From Rhodosorus marinus (Eukaryota > Rhodophyta > Stylonematophyceae > Stylonematales > Stylonemataceae), in contig JAMWBK010000011.1 in assembly GCA_029953675.1 (NCBI GenBank), forward strand, positions 62,001 through 126,000: 64,000 nt of DNA. Direction: 5' to 3'. The number at the start of each line of letters is the position of its first letter. Position 1 is the first letter of the stretch. Below, piece after piece: positions 34,253 to 44,339 of the stretch. The notes beneath the pieces were generated by a model, which was not told the origin of the DNA, did no database searches, and worked only from the letters and a program-made list of their open reading frames with translations. A program made the position numbers and the translations under genes.

Positions 34253-36466
34253 CTATGCCGGTGGCTGTATCTGCTGAAATGACCCTGTAACGACTTCTCT
34301 CCCGCCCTCCTCTCTTGGCGGATCCATGAGAAACTCGTATGTGTACGCGTATCCTAGTCCAAGCTCGCTCGGGAAGGTACTGGAGCTCGCGAGTACAGAG
34401 TGAATCCACTCCGTTGTCGTCATCGGCACCTTCACAGATACATTCAGCTTTCGATAGATCCAGTACTCGCTAAGGAACCGCACTAGCGCAACCAGCATCG
34501 CAGCAACGGTAACAGATAGCACGGTAATCAGGCCAATGATGTATTCGGGCAAAAGCACAGCCACGGTTCTCCTCTCCCCAGTCTTCACAGCTCTTGTTTG
34601 GGAGGACACCTGGGTCGAGATCCCAAATATTAATTCCCTCATCGCGGTGTTCAGTCGGCCAGCAAAGATTCGACCTCGCATGCTACCCCTGTGTGAGAAC
34701 CGGTTAAGTTCTGGATAGTAGAGTTTGAAGATCTCCTCGACATTCCGAAGGGCAGCGTCAACTACGCTCGGCTCGCCGCCTTCTACTTCCACTCGCAAGA
34801 AAGACACATCGTTTCTAGTCTTAATTTTTGTCAAACCCTCATTCTTAACTTTCGTTGCATCTGCAACCCAACTCTCTCCGTCGTAGTACAGATTCTTTGG
34901 TCCGTATTGACACCAAAGCTTATCATTCACGTTGTTCCTCGGAACGCACGCAATCTCAAGTGAAAAACCAACAAACAAAGCAGTGCTCTCGCTAGGGATG
35001 CTCTTGTCTATAAACTCATCATATCTCTCCAATAATTTCTTACCACACTCGCTCTGCTGGTCAACCGGTGCGATCATGTTCACAATCTCAAACCCGAATT
35101 CTCGGGTTTCTGCCTGGCCATCTTCTGTTTCCTTGAAGACCTCTTCGGAGCGCTGCCGTTTTACCGACACCCAAGACGCACTGAAACGGTCACAAAACAC
35201 CTCGATCACTTCCTCTTCGTCCTCTTCGTTTTCTGCTGCTACCTTCTCCAGCAAGTGGAGCTCGAGGTCGAGATCGTACGCGTTTGACTCCTCCACGTCG
35301 AAGGGACTGAGGTAAAGATAACTCCTATCCGCTGGGCGATGCACATTCCTCTCTTCTCGCAGAGAAAGCGTAGTTTTCGTGTCGGCAAAAATGCCCCTCT
35401 TCATTCTTCCCAGGTCCACGATCTTGACAGTTTGCTTTGCTCCCGGATCGTAGTTCACGTGGCTGTCGACAATGAGTTCCGCATAACTATAATTTGCGCT
35501 CAGCTTTCCCACCGCCTTTTCCGGAGTCAGTAAGGATACCGTCGATGCTTCCTGATTTTCATCCTTAAAGCTCTTAAATGATGAGTATTCAACCTGCGAC
35601 TCCGCACGCCTCTCGGCATCGACGTCCCTCTCAAGGCTCGCGTTCTCAAGCCCAACTGCCGTAGTCCTAACAGTCCGCTGCGCTCGCATGTCTATCTTCA
35701 CCTCCCGAACAAAGAACTTCTCCAGCACACAATTGTCCTTCGTCAGATTGAAGTTTCCGTCAAAGTCCCCTGCATTATCAAATGCTTGAAACTTGCAGTC
35801 GGGGCGAACTATTGTGTTGTCATCTCGATCAATGCACTTGTAATCCAGCTTCAGCCCCTCCAGAAAGTCAACTTGTGACACGGAAGGCGAGTGGTACAGC
35901 ACGCGTGCAAAGCTCATGCCCTCCCGAAGACGCTCAAAGCTCACGCTTTCCTGTGCATCGACCGAATCCCTGCACCTATCAATCGACTGTTCTCGCTCAA
36001 TGCAATCATTCAGCTGCTCCGTAAAGTTTAGACGACCCATAAGGGCCACAATTTCTGAATTGTCGGATAGCCCAGTCATATCGAACTCAGCCGTAGTGTT
36101 CGTGGACTCTATCACTTCCTTGTAGTCGAGACCATAGTCAATCAGCACATGCATGAGAATCAGCGAGATCGTAAAGAGCAAGGAAATCACGGAGATTCCT
36201 ATGTAGATGCGGAACTGCAACTGCTCATCTCTGGTTAACACGTTTCTCCTCCTGAGCTTTCGGAATTTTCTCCACCCGTGGGTCAGGTAAGATATAGAGC
36301 CAATGTTCTCGAATGAAAAAACCCGCCGTCCATTCCGTATATTCCTTTTCATGTCCAGTTCCGTCAAAACCACCATAACCCTTATCCAAATCACCTGAAG
36401 CACCAACAGAACAATATCCGTCAGGATATTCACTGTGGTGGGATCCATATTGAGTACAACCGCCAT
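34253..36466 (-). CDS. Array gene 6: three-TM Cys-rich membrane protein, clade B (737 aa)
   Basis: The longest member, intronless, starting MAVVLNMDPTTVNILTD. TM1 lies at about 11-31, then VFSFENIGSISYL, TM2, and ectodomain Cys motifs NDCIEREQSIDRC, YKCIDR, RPDC, DNCVLEKFFVREVKIDMRAQ, FKSFKDENQ, FCDRFSASW, ECGKKLLERYD and IACVPR...LWCQYG. TM3 is at about 642-663. The tail is VPMTTTEWIHSVLASS, TYEFLMDP and SFQQIQPPA. An acidic insertion (AENEEDEEEVIEV) just before FCDRFSASW is absent from genes 4 and 5. Sequons NTT, NFT and NYS lie in the ectodomain. It is the outermost gene of the array and more diverged than genes 4 and 5. Confidence 0.85.
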   Translation of the reverse strand: MAVVLNMDPTTVNILTDIVLLVLQVIWIRVMVVLTELDMKRNIRNGRRVFSFENIGSISYLTHGWRKFRKLRRRNVLTRDEQLQFRIYIGISVISLLFTISLILMHVLIDYGLDYKEVIESTNTTAEFDMTGLSDNSEIVALMGRLNFTEQLNDCIEREQSIDRCRDSVDAQESVSFERLREGMSFARVLYHSPSVSQVDFLEGLKLDYKCIDRDDNTIVRPDCKFQAFDNAGDFDGNFNLTKDNCVLEKFFVREVKIDMRAQRTVRTTAVGLENASLERDVDAERRAESQVEYSSFKSFKDENQEASTVSLLTPEKAVGKLSANYSYAELIVDSHVNYDPGAKQTVKIVDLGRMKRGIFADTKTTLSLREERNVHRPADRSYLYLSPFDVEESNAYDLDLELHLLEKVAAENEEDEEEVIEVFCDRFSASWVSVKRQRSEEVFKETEDGQAETREFGFEIVNMIAPVDQQSECGKKLLERYDEFIDKSIPSESTALFVGFSLEIACVPRNNVNDKLWCQYGPKNLYYDGESWVADATKVKNEGLTKIKTRNDVSFLRVEVEGGEPSVVDAALRNVEEIFKLYYPELNRFSHRGSMRGRIFAGRLNTAMRELIFGISTQVSSQTRAVKTGERRTVAVLLPEYIIGLITVLSVTVAAMLVALVRFLSEYWIYRKLNVSVKVPMTTTEWIHSVLASSSTFPSELGLGYAYTYEFLMDPPREEGGREVVTGSFQQIQPPA

Positions 36467-36868
36467 CTTTCAACAGCACACCAGCTCAACAGAATGCAGT
36501 GCCCTTGTCTTGTTCACCCCGTTGCGTCGTGCTGAAACCGCACACAACCAAAACAAAACTCCGGGAAAAATCAAACCCTCACGCGCACTAACGGGAGGAA
36601 CAGAAACAGAACGACATAACCCACGCAAGGAACTAACATTCCATTTTTCCTCCCTCGGAACCAACAGGAACAGTCCAAAGCAACCCCACGCTATCCACTC
36701 GTCCCCGCTCCCCCGGGGACAAAAGCAAAGACACAACTCAAAAGGCACTCCAGCCTTTCACCATCATTTCAAGTTTTCCTTTCAATCCAGCACTTCCCAT
36801 AGCCCAAGAAAAGGAAAAACTCAATACCAACTCCCTGTAACCATCCTCCTCCAAGTCCTTAGACTCTC

Positions 36869-36916
36869 CCCCTCCAAACCCTCCAAACCCTCCAAACCCT
36901 CCAAACCCTTCAAAAC
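36869..36916. repeat. 9-bp minisatellite (CCCTCCAAA)
   Basis: Four exact CCCTCCAAA units plus a diverged fifth (CCCTTCAAA) lie in tandem about 400 bp upstream of array gene 6. Confidence 0.9.
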
Positions 36917-37805
36917 CCCCAAAGCAACTTTTCCACCTTCAAACTCCTAACCCCTAACTCCAAAAGTCTGTGTACCCTGTCAGAAAAGCAACGCCCATTC
37001 CCGTTACCAATATTATGAGTCCTCGAATCGTAAAAAACCATAACAAGATCGATACTTAATTTTCATTATACATATATAGGCACCAGTATGAACGATATAT
37101 TCGCTCAAAAGTTGCTACGATGTTTGAAAATTATTTGATTTTCATACACGAGGTCGGAGCGCGTCCGGTCCAGTTGACTCGTAATCAGGTGTTGACGATA
37201 TCGTATTTCTAGATCGTGGGAATATAGTACTTTCCATATTTTACTACTAAAAGATATCTAGTAGGGTTTATTACGACTCGAAGACCAGATATTGGCTTAG
37301 GTACTAGATAGGGGCTGACCAAGCTGGGGTTTTGTTTATTTCGAAAATGATTGAAGAGGTTAGATGCTTACATTAATTTGGCAGGTCATATCTGCGTACA
37401 GTACGATTTCGCCAGGATACATTCTTAATTTGGAATTAACTCTTAACTTGTGGAATAACTCGGAAGAGAAGCTGCTTTTTTCTTAGCTTTTTCCTCCAAT
37501 GCATAAGCGATCATATTTTAGAATTTTTGCGCTAGAAGTTTTGCTAAACTTAAAATTTATAATAATCTTGTCCCCAGGAGTTTGAGGATTGGGCTATATT
37601 TTGTTGTTACTTTAAATTTCTTGATACAATCATTGCCCGCCAACAGAATGCGGAGTCAGCAGCAACTCCGCAGGGTCTTCCTTTCCTAGCAATGACGGCA
37701 GTGCTAGCAGTCTCTGGCTCTCCTAGCTAAACATATTCTAGGGGGTTACCTCAGTAAATACTGAGCTGCAGTCATGGGTGTAACTAGTATGAGTGGAGGG
37801 ACAGA

Positions 37806-38066
37806 ATGTTTGTTCGCTTCACAGTACGAGTCTGCGCAACTGAGAGAAACTATATCTCAAGGATCTCCATTGTGCCATATTCCCGGAGTAAGGCCTCAAC
37901 TCGAGTTAGGCTTCAGAAGGAGAGGGCGGCTACGGTGTCTCTGGTTGGGCCACCCACCAAAACCAGGGATCCATCTCCCTCCCCAATACCTGCTTTTCCA
38001 ACCCCTTTCACAGATAACTGCTTGGAGCACCTCAATTCAACGAGAATGCTCGTCTCTAACGTCTAG
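37806..38066 (+). CDS. Possible small protein, 86 aa, unrecognised
   Basis: An ATG-initiated frame with a basic N-terminal half (about 50 residues, with many Arg, Lys and Ser) and a Pro-rich central part (PPTKTRDPSPSPIPAFPTP). The basic start could be an organelle presequence. It could equally be a chance ORF or an exon of an unmodelled gene upstream of UNC-50. No family recognised. Confidence 0.2.
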   Translation: MFVRFTVRVCATERNYISRISIVPYSRSKASTRVRLQKERAATVSLVGPPTKTRDPSPSPIPAFPTPFTDNCLEHLNSTRMLVSNV

Positions 38067-38316
38067 TTACCAAGGTCCTGTGACGCGCACATGCACAATT
38101 AGCAGAGGCCGAGTCAATCCCTCTGGTTTCTCCTCAGACCGCAAGACAGTCAGCCCAAAGATCCACGTTGGAAACAGCCTGTCTCGTTTCTACCTATAAG
38201 CGGGAGCAGCCTGAGGAGGATGCTTGTGGCGTTGTCTTGTGATGAACTGAGCAGCGAAGGGGAGGTTTGTTTGTTTTTCCTCAGGAAGTTTTGATGATCT
38301 TTCAGTACTTGATAGA

Positions 38317-39566
38317 ATGTCTACCACGCCATCAGCTCTTCCTCTGGGAGGAACTGCGCCGCGCTCATCTGGACGATGGTTGAAGGTAAGGGAATGCGGA
38401 CGACGGGCTTTGAAAGCGATATCTATTGTGGCAGACTGGTTTTGAACTTTCGTCTTATTATATACTCTAAAGGCTGCGAATTGTACTGATCTGTTTGTTT
38501 CCGATTCCTAGAATATGCCAGAGTATATAAGAAGAGCAATAAACTATCCACAGATGGACGTGGACTATACAGTCTGGCAGATGGTCTACCTGTGCTTGGC
38601 ACCTGCAAAGGTCTACAGGACTACAAAGTATCACCGTCAGACAAAGAACCAGTGGGCTAGAGATGGTAAGAGATTCCCCCGAAAATGCTCACATCATGGG
38701 GACGTCTCCTATGTGGAGCGAGGAAAGAAACTACTCGCTGAAAACCGCTGAGCCTCGTATTGTCTTGGTGATTCCCTTAGATCCCGCGTTTGTGGCAATT
38801 ATTGTTCTTCTCATGGCGATTTCCTCGCTCGCGTATGCGATCGCCTTTCATCGGAACTTTTTCGGATTCCTCAAGGCAGTGTTCTTCTCTGTGGTCATCG
38901 ATTTCCTCCTCGCCGGAGTTGTTCTTTCCACCATCATGTGGTGGGTCGCAAACACATACCTGAGAATCGACAGTACAGTAAGGTTACTACATCATGAAGA
39001 CGCTTCACAGCGTGTTCTCCTCCAAAGCATTCGCTAATGACCAACGAAAAAAACCCTTTAGGGCACACACGCGACTGAACAATATGTGGAATGGATGTAC
39101 TCCTTCGACGTCCACTGCAACTCCTATTTCCCTTTCTTCATGATCGTAAATGTCGGGCAATATTTTCTTCTGCCTCTCTTCCTTCGAAAAGGTGAGAAGG
39201 AAAACGTTTGCCTTTCCAGTGGGCGATATCGTGATCACTAATATATTCCCAACCGAACAGGAATGCTCTGGGCGATCTTTGCAAACCTTCTCTACTGCTG
39301 TGCAGGCGCGTATTATACCTTTGTAACTTTCCTGGGATACGATATTCTCCCTTTCCTACAACATACGACAGTATTTCTGTATCCGATACCTGCTGTGAGT
39401 AGTCCGACATTGACCAAGTGCTGCCAGACGGGAACCAGTCTGAATTCGGGCCTCTGACGATTTAATTCTTGTTTTTGTAACGACGCAGTGCGGCTTCTTC
39501 TTCATCATCACGACCGCAATGAGAATCAATATCTGTAGAGCAGTCATGGCCTTTTACTTTACCTGA
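38317..39566 (+). CDS. UNC50: UNC-50 family Golgi membrane protein (253 aa, 6 exons)
   Basis: Exons: 38317-38385, 38512-38665, 38781-38977, 39062-39191, 39261-39394, 39489-39566. Total 762 nt, exactly in frame. Diagnostic family segments are INYPQMDVDYTVWQMVYLCL, KYHRQTKNQWARDDPAF, FDVHCNSYFPFF, QYFLLPLFLRKG and FLGYDILPFLQHT, followed by LYPIPA. About five hydrophobic segments fit the known multi-spanning topology. UNC-50 proteins reside in the Golgi/ER and support trafficking of membrane proteins; in worms they are needed for nicotinic receptor delivery. Length is close to the usual 250-260 residues. The N-terminus (MSTTPSALPLGG) is poorly conserved, as usual. The start is inferred from the first in-phase ATG before a good 5' splice site. 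Confidence 0.9.
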
Positions 39567-40309
39567 ATATCTAACCCATCCCTTCATCAGCGAACGCGGC
39601 CGCAGAGCAGTACTTGCTAGACCAGGTCGCAAACTATACGACCGGTAGGGACTTACGGGAGCACCCAGCTTCGGGCAGAGCTCAAGCAAACATGTACAGT
39701 GCAATCGGAGCTCATCGGCTGCGCCGAAGAAACTCGCAAACCCGGAAACGAGGTCTTTCCCCCCCTGTTATGCCGCGAACCAATATCAATAGACGCAGTT
39801 CGGATGGGCCTCTGTGATTGTTCAAATGTATCTTCTACTAAACACCTGCTAATGTCATTGCTCAGAGATCCTTTAACTGAGGCATAGCAGCGGTAATGGC
39901 GTGCATGATTTTGCCAATCCGTTCCATTAGATCCTATTAGAGACTACAAAGGGACTGCCTAGTTCCGTCCATTGATGTCAACTTGCGTTCCGGACCCAAA
40001 AGGATGGTTACGATCTGGCTGAATTGGTCCTGACCCTTCACGCACAAGCTAGGCGAGGTTTGGGAGACTCGTTTTTGTGCTTCCGAAATTGTTGACGAGG
40101 TCAGACGAACATACCAGACCAGGGCAGAAGTTTCGTTAATACAAATCCGAGATCAGTATCATCCGGACTTGCAACGAGAAGCAGCGGGGCAGACCCTGAC
40201 TAGTCCTACCTGGTCAATCTCGGGCGATACAATCGGGCGCATGGTGGAGCATCAGTTGAGTTGAGTGTCGAACCGATCCGTGGTAAGGCCTGGACGTCGT
40301 TTACTAAGT
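39567..40309. other. Intergenic, no gene recognised
   Basis: Downstream of UNC-50 and upstream of Lin0512-A. Short frames on both strands have no recognisable domain. Confidence 0.4.
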
Positions 40310-40874
40310 ATGAGGAGAATGGCTGGGTTCGTAAACTCTGGGAATCTGTTTCGAACAGGTTTTGAGAAAGGTAGATCTCAAATCTGTCCGAGGTCTTCGA
40401 ATTTGGCAAGAGTTTCCATGGCGGAGGAGATCGGCGACGTGTTTGCGGTTGAGATAGGAACTGGTACAGACCTTCATGGACAGGTGAGCGTGACTTGTGA
40501 TTCAGATGCTGCGCAAACAGTGATTCTGACAAATCGTTTGTCTGAAACGCCCCCCTCAGGATGTTACCAAGGCTGCTGTCCGAGCTTGCAGGGATGCTAT
40601 TGCCTTCAACTCCCTCCCCGGTTTGATAAAGGTGCTCCCGAACGGCGACCTCAATAAGATGGTCGTGAAGGTGACGTTAGGCGTGCCAGACGAGTATAGA
40701 GAAAAGGTCGACTTAGATCAAGTCCGGGCTGTATTCCCGTACGGTTCAGTCCTCGTGGACTTGAAACCCGGGGGCCTCGCAATAAGCGCAGGCGTATTCC
40801 TCCCGGACCGAGGAGACACCGATGGAGATGATTCTGTCATCATAGTCAACGCAGCCGTGGAGGTCGGCTCATAG
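40310..40874 (+). CDS. Lin0512-family protein A with organelle presequence
   Basis: Exon 1 is 40310-40483 and exon 2 is 40560-40874, with a 76-bp intron directly after DLHGQ. The mature part has the family signatures IGTGTDLHGQD, TKAAVRACRDAI, NSLPG, VRAVFPYG, KPGGLAI and VIIVNAAVEVG. This small domain of about 120 residues (Lin0512 family in my memory; function uncharacterised) is common in bacteria, including cyanobacteria. The 162-residue product from the ATG at 40310 has a 36-residue basic extension (MRRMAGFVNSGNLFRTGF...) that looks like a transit peptide. The ATG at 40418 would give the bare domain. A second gene with the same intron position follows 0.7 kb downstream. Confidence 0.75.
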
Positions 40875-41546
40875 CTCCGGGGTGGATGAAAACGATGAGA
40901 CGCTGAATGACGTGAACGAGAGCTTCACCCAGTCAAACAGCCTCTGGGAGAAAGAGCGATGCTTACAACCGAGTTGCACTTACACAGCTTTAGGGGGGAG
41001 ACAGCTTCGTTCGGTTTGTTTCATGTGGATGGCCGCCTAACGGCTGCCCTCTCACGTGAGATGTCGAATTCAATCAATAAATGATATTGATTCGTAGTCA
41101 ATCATCTGAAACCGACAGTCTGTCCTACAAACGGATACATTGATTGAACATCTGTAATTGATTTGTTTTCAATCATTTTCTAGAATTATGGCATAATTCT
41201 TGAGTTTGCCATTTTCGGAGTGTCAGCATTGTAGCCCACAACATCTCTTCGCGTGCGCTCAACTTGTTCGCTGATATATCTGTCTGGTTCTCCTCTATAT
41301 AAACACGAGCTGTCCATGCAATGTGGTTCTACTCTTTGAAAGTAAGAGAATGGTGAGAAGTGGGTGGGAGCGAAAGATAAGAAAAGTAGATAGCGTAGTC
41401 GTAGCGAACCCTCGACGAAGCAAAATCGGTGCAGACTGCTGGTTCGCAGAAAAGTCCAACTCAGCCAGGGAAGACTGTTGGTTCGTAGGTGGATACTTGG
41501 TGTCTGTGTTGAACAGCCTAGGAAGTCCGACTCTCTCTGGTTTCGA
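40875..41546. other. Spacer between the Lin0512 paralogues
   Basis: Contains ATTGATTGAACATCTG..ATTGATT..TTTTCAATCATTTT near 41140-41180, echoed downstream of gene B at 42240-42290, so the duplication included the 3' flank. TATATAAA lies at 41296-41303 as a possible TATA box for gene B. Confidence 0.5.
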
Positions 41547-42052
41547 ATGAGGCGGATACCTGATCTGAGTAGGGACGTTCGTACAGATCAATCCGCTATG
41601 GTTGTGGATATCAAAGACGTTTTTTTGGTCGAGATTGGAACCGGTACTGACCTTCATGGACAGGTAATCACAGCTCTCCCTTCTCGACCTTTATGGAACG
41701 CTTCTCCTAATCTACTCTCTTTAAATCTTTCCTCCAGAATGTTAGCAAGGCTGCCGTCAGAGCTTGCAAAGATGCGATCGGGTTCAACTCGGTTGTGGGC
41801 TTGAAGAAGTTTCTCCCTAACGAAGACCTCACCAAGATGGTCGTGAAAGTGACTCTTGGCTTACCAGCCGAGTATGTGGGCAAAGTCGATTTAGATCAAG
41901 TGCGGGCGGTCTTTCCATTCGGAACCGTGCTTATCAACGTCAAACCCGGCGGTCTTGCAATAAGAGCTGGTGTTTCCCTTGCGGAACAAGGAGACGCCGA
42001 TGAAGATGAATCTATCATCATAGTCAACGCAGCCGTGCAGGTTGGCTCATAA
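41547..42052 (+). CDS. Lin0512-family protein B, tandem paralogue
   Basis: Exons 41547-41663 and 41738-42052, with a 74-bp intron at the same site as in gene A. The core matches gene A closely (EIGTGTDLHGQ, SKAAVRACKDAIGFNS, MVVKVTLGLPAEY, VDLDQVRAVFPFG, IIIVNAAVQVGS). The N-terminus differs: from the ATG at 41547 there are only 17 extra residues (MRRIPDLSRDVRTDQSA), and the ATG at 41598 gives the bare 126-residue domain. Gene B may therefore be cytosolic while gene A is organellar, a split that could follow duplication (inference). Family function is not established. Confidence 0.7.
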
Positions 42053-42405
42053 CCAAGCACCGCCGTCTCATGGTTGGGCGCTGAATGAAAAACGACAAGA
42101 CGACGCAACGAGAGCTTCAAGAGGCCAAAACAGCCACTGGGAGGGAGTGCGATACCGGACAATTGTATATGGGAACGAGTAGGTCCTGCATAGCTTCTTG
42201 GAGACAACTTTGCTTGCTTAACATAGATACCGATGAGCAAATTGATTGAACAAATGGAATAGATTTATTTTCAATTATTTTTGTTCTATGACAGTCTGTC
42301 CCTTAAGTTTTCCGGAAGTAGCTTCATTGTGCCTCCGGCCGTCAGACCACAAGCTTTCGGGAAGCGGGCCTGTTTCTGGTTTCCTCTGATGCAGTTTGTT
42401 TTACT
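42053..42405. other. Convergent intergenic region
   Basis: 353 bp between the 3' ends of Lin0512-B (+) and the 249-aa gene (-). AT-rich terminator-like DNA near 42240-42300; nothing else seen. Confidence 0.4.
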
Positions 42406-43155
42406 CTAGAAAGATTCTCCTTGTGGTTCTGGTTCTTCGATTTCGATCATAGATTTGGAATAGGCGAACGCAACTTCCCCGAGGCACTGGACCTGATCCT
42501 TATCCGCCTCGTCCTCCAGGTATCCGAGCTTGAGACCTTCGGAAGTATTGTAGAGGTAGACGCTAGACAGGTCATTGTCGAAGGCGCCCTCGTTACGTTC
42601 GATGATAGCAATAGAGTCCTGAGCGTCCTCCGTTGCAATATCGACGTCGGGTGGAGAGAACGGTACTGAGATAGCGATGGGGTCGGAGAGATTGAGTGAC
42701 GCCACTGATCCAGGGAGACCGATCAAACCGTTGGAGAAGGAGCCTTCCTCGCTAATAGTGATGGACCCCTGCTTTTGCTTCTTCACAAACGGACCCGCCG
42801 CGATCACACTTTCTGCGTTCGTATCTTCCAACTTCCCGAGGTACGGAACCACTCTCGGCGTGTGATCCGTCAGTTCAACCTTGACAAACGGCATAAACCG
42901 GGATCCCTGACCATGTTTCTTTATCAGGTCGTCCAAACTCAATTCAATCTTCTCCTCAACTGCGCCCTTCAGATTCAAGTTCTCCTGCTTCAGCTTCTCC
43001 AACTCCTGACGCATCCTCTCGACTTCATCCTCCGCTCTGACCCTCACTCCACCCCGACGAACTAACCTAGCCAACCCACCCGTCCTATCCGAGCAACCAC
43101 GACTCACCTTTAACCCAGGTCCAGAAACTCCAAAACAAAACGCTGCCAAATCCAT
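42406..43155 (-). CDS. Probable plastid-targeted coiled-coil protein, unknown family (249 aa)
   Basis: Single exon. Residues 1-41 (MDLAAFCFGVSGPGLKVSRG and following Arg-rich segment ending VRVRA) look like a transit peptide with Phe near the start. Residues 42-70 form a charged coiled coil (EDEVERMRQELEKLKQENLNL). The rest is soluble with no membrane segment: LDDLIKKHGQGSRFMPFVKV, LTDHTPRVVPYLGKL, a Gly/Ser-rich stretch and an acidic C-terminus (EIEEPEPQGESF). I recognise no domain. The clean 750-bp frame, good ATG and organised sequence argue it is real. Confidence 0.7.
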   Translation of the reverse strand: MDLAAFCFGVSGPGLKVSRGCSDRTGGLARLVRRGGVRVRAEDEVERMRQELEKLKQENLNLKGAVEEKIELSLDDLIKKHGQGSRFMPFVKVELTDHTPRVVPYLGKLEDTNAESVIAAGPFVKKQKQGSITISEEGSFSNGLIGLPGSVASLNLSDPIAISVPFSPPDVDIATEDAQDSIAIIERNEGAFDNDLSSVYLYNTSEGLKLGYLEDEADKDQVQCLGEVAFAYSKSMIEIEEPEPQGESF

Positions 43156-44339
43156 TTCTTCCCAACTCTGGATCAGACTCTCAAAGCCGTCTTTGCACTA
43201 TACCAAAGCTCTTACAGAAGAAGAACACCCTCAGACTACCAAAACGAGATCCACCGCCCTCTCCTGCCTCAAAACCCTAGCCCAACTTCACGCCCGACCT
43301 TGGACAATGATCACCGGCGCCAGCAATGAAGCAGCTTGCCGCCGATTTTGGTCCTCTTAGGACAATGCTTCGCCTCCGGCGAAGCTGGAGTCGCAGTGTC
43401 GGTTATCGAGTAGTTGGGAGAGCCTGACGATTTGCTGTCTAATACTTTCAGGTGATGAAAGGGCTTGTGGAGATTTTGGATAGATCTTAACTGTCTGCTG
43501 CTGCTTCATGGGAAAGACAAACTTCGCCGAAGGCGAGGCTTGACGCGCAGCTCGCGCGGATAGCATGGTGAGGCTTTGCAAAGCTTTACCTTAGCGTTAA
43601 AAAAAGTTTTTTGGGAGTAGATGGTGAAGCAAGGAGGTTTCTTTGAGAGAATATCGATCTGTTCGCAGCGACCGGAAGTCGTATACTATGTCGTTGCGAA
43701 GTAGCAAATTAAGATGAGTGCATGGTTAAGAATTGTTATTGAAAATGTTTAGAGTTGTGGATAAGCAAGACTTACCAGTTGAGTTTCTTGTATGTTCTAA
43801 GATCATAAATATTACAACATGCGTGCAAGCGCTACCACCTACCATATGAAAATTAACTCAAACAGGCTTCTGTTGGTGAAGCAGCACAGTCCTGTTCTTT
43901 GGGGACGATTTTTTCTGATTCAAGCGGGCCGTAGAGGTTTTCAGTCGACTGATCTTCTGTCCGTTCTCACCCACATTTCTCGCTCCCTCGAAGCGCAACT
44001 GTTCAACCTCCTTCGCGCTACCTTCAGCAATCTCAGGTGAATCTCGTCCGCCGAGATAGTCCCTATTTTCTAAAGAAACCTTACGTCCATTCTCCAATCT
44101 ATTTTATCTCATAATAGGATAACAATACTCTCTCTAAAACATATGTATTCAAATATGGTACGTGAATTTACAAATAACAGCAACCCGGGTTTTTTATAAG
44201 AAGAAACAGATACATCTCAATCTAATTTATCCCCAAATAGACGGATATAATCTCATAAATATTTCAAAATAATTTGTTATTTTAATTGAATCACTATATT
44301 ATTAGATGACATGAACAATTACGTGCCTCCATTGGTGGC
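43156..44339. other. Intergenic, no gene recognised
   Basis: Near 43363-43385 a small palindrome, GCTTCGCC..CCGGCGAAGC, occurs, echoed by CTTCGCCGAAGGCGAG at 43521. From 43780 the DNA is AT-rich. Confidence 0.4.

Larger units (their letters stand above)
36467..38316. other. Spacer between the array and UNC-50
   Basis: C-rich DNA to about 36960 precedes AT-rich DNA at 37000-37620 without genes. A possible small ORF lies at 37806-38066. A 9-bp tandem repeat sits at 36869-36916. Confidence 0.5.
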
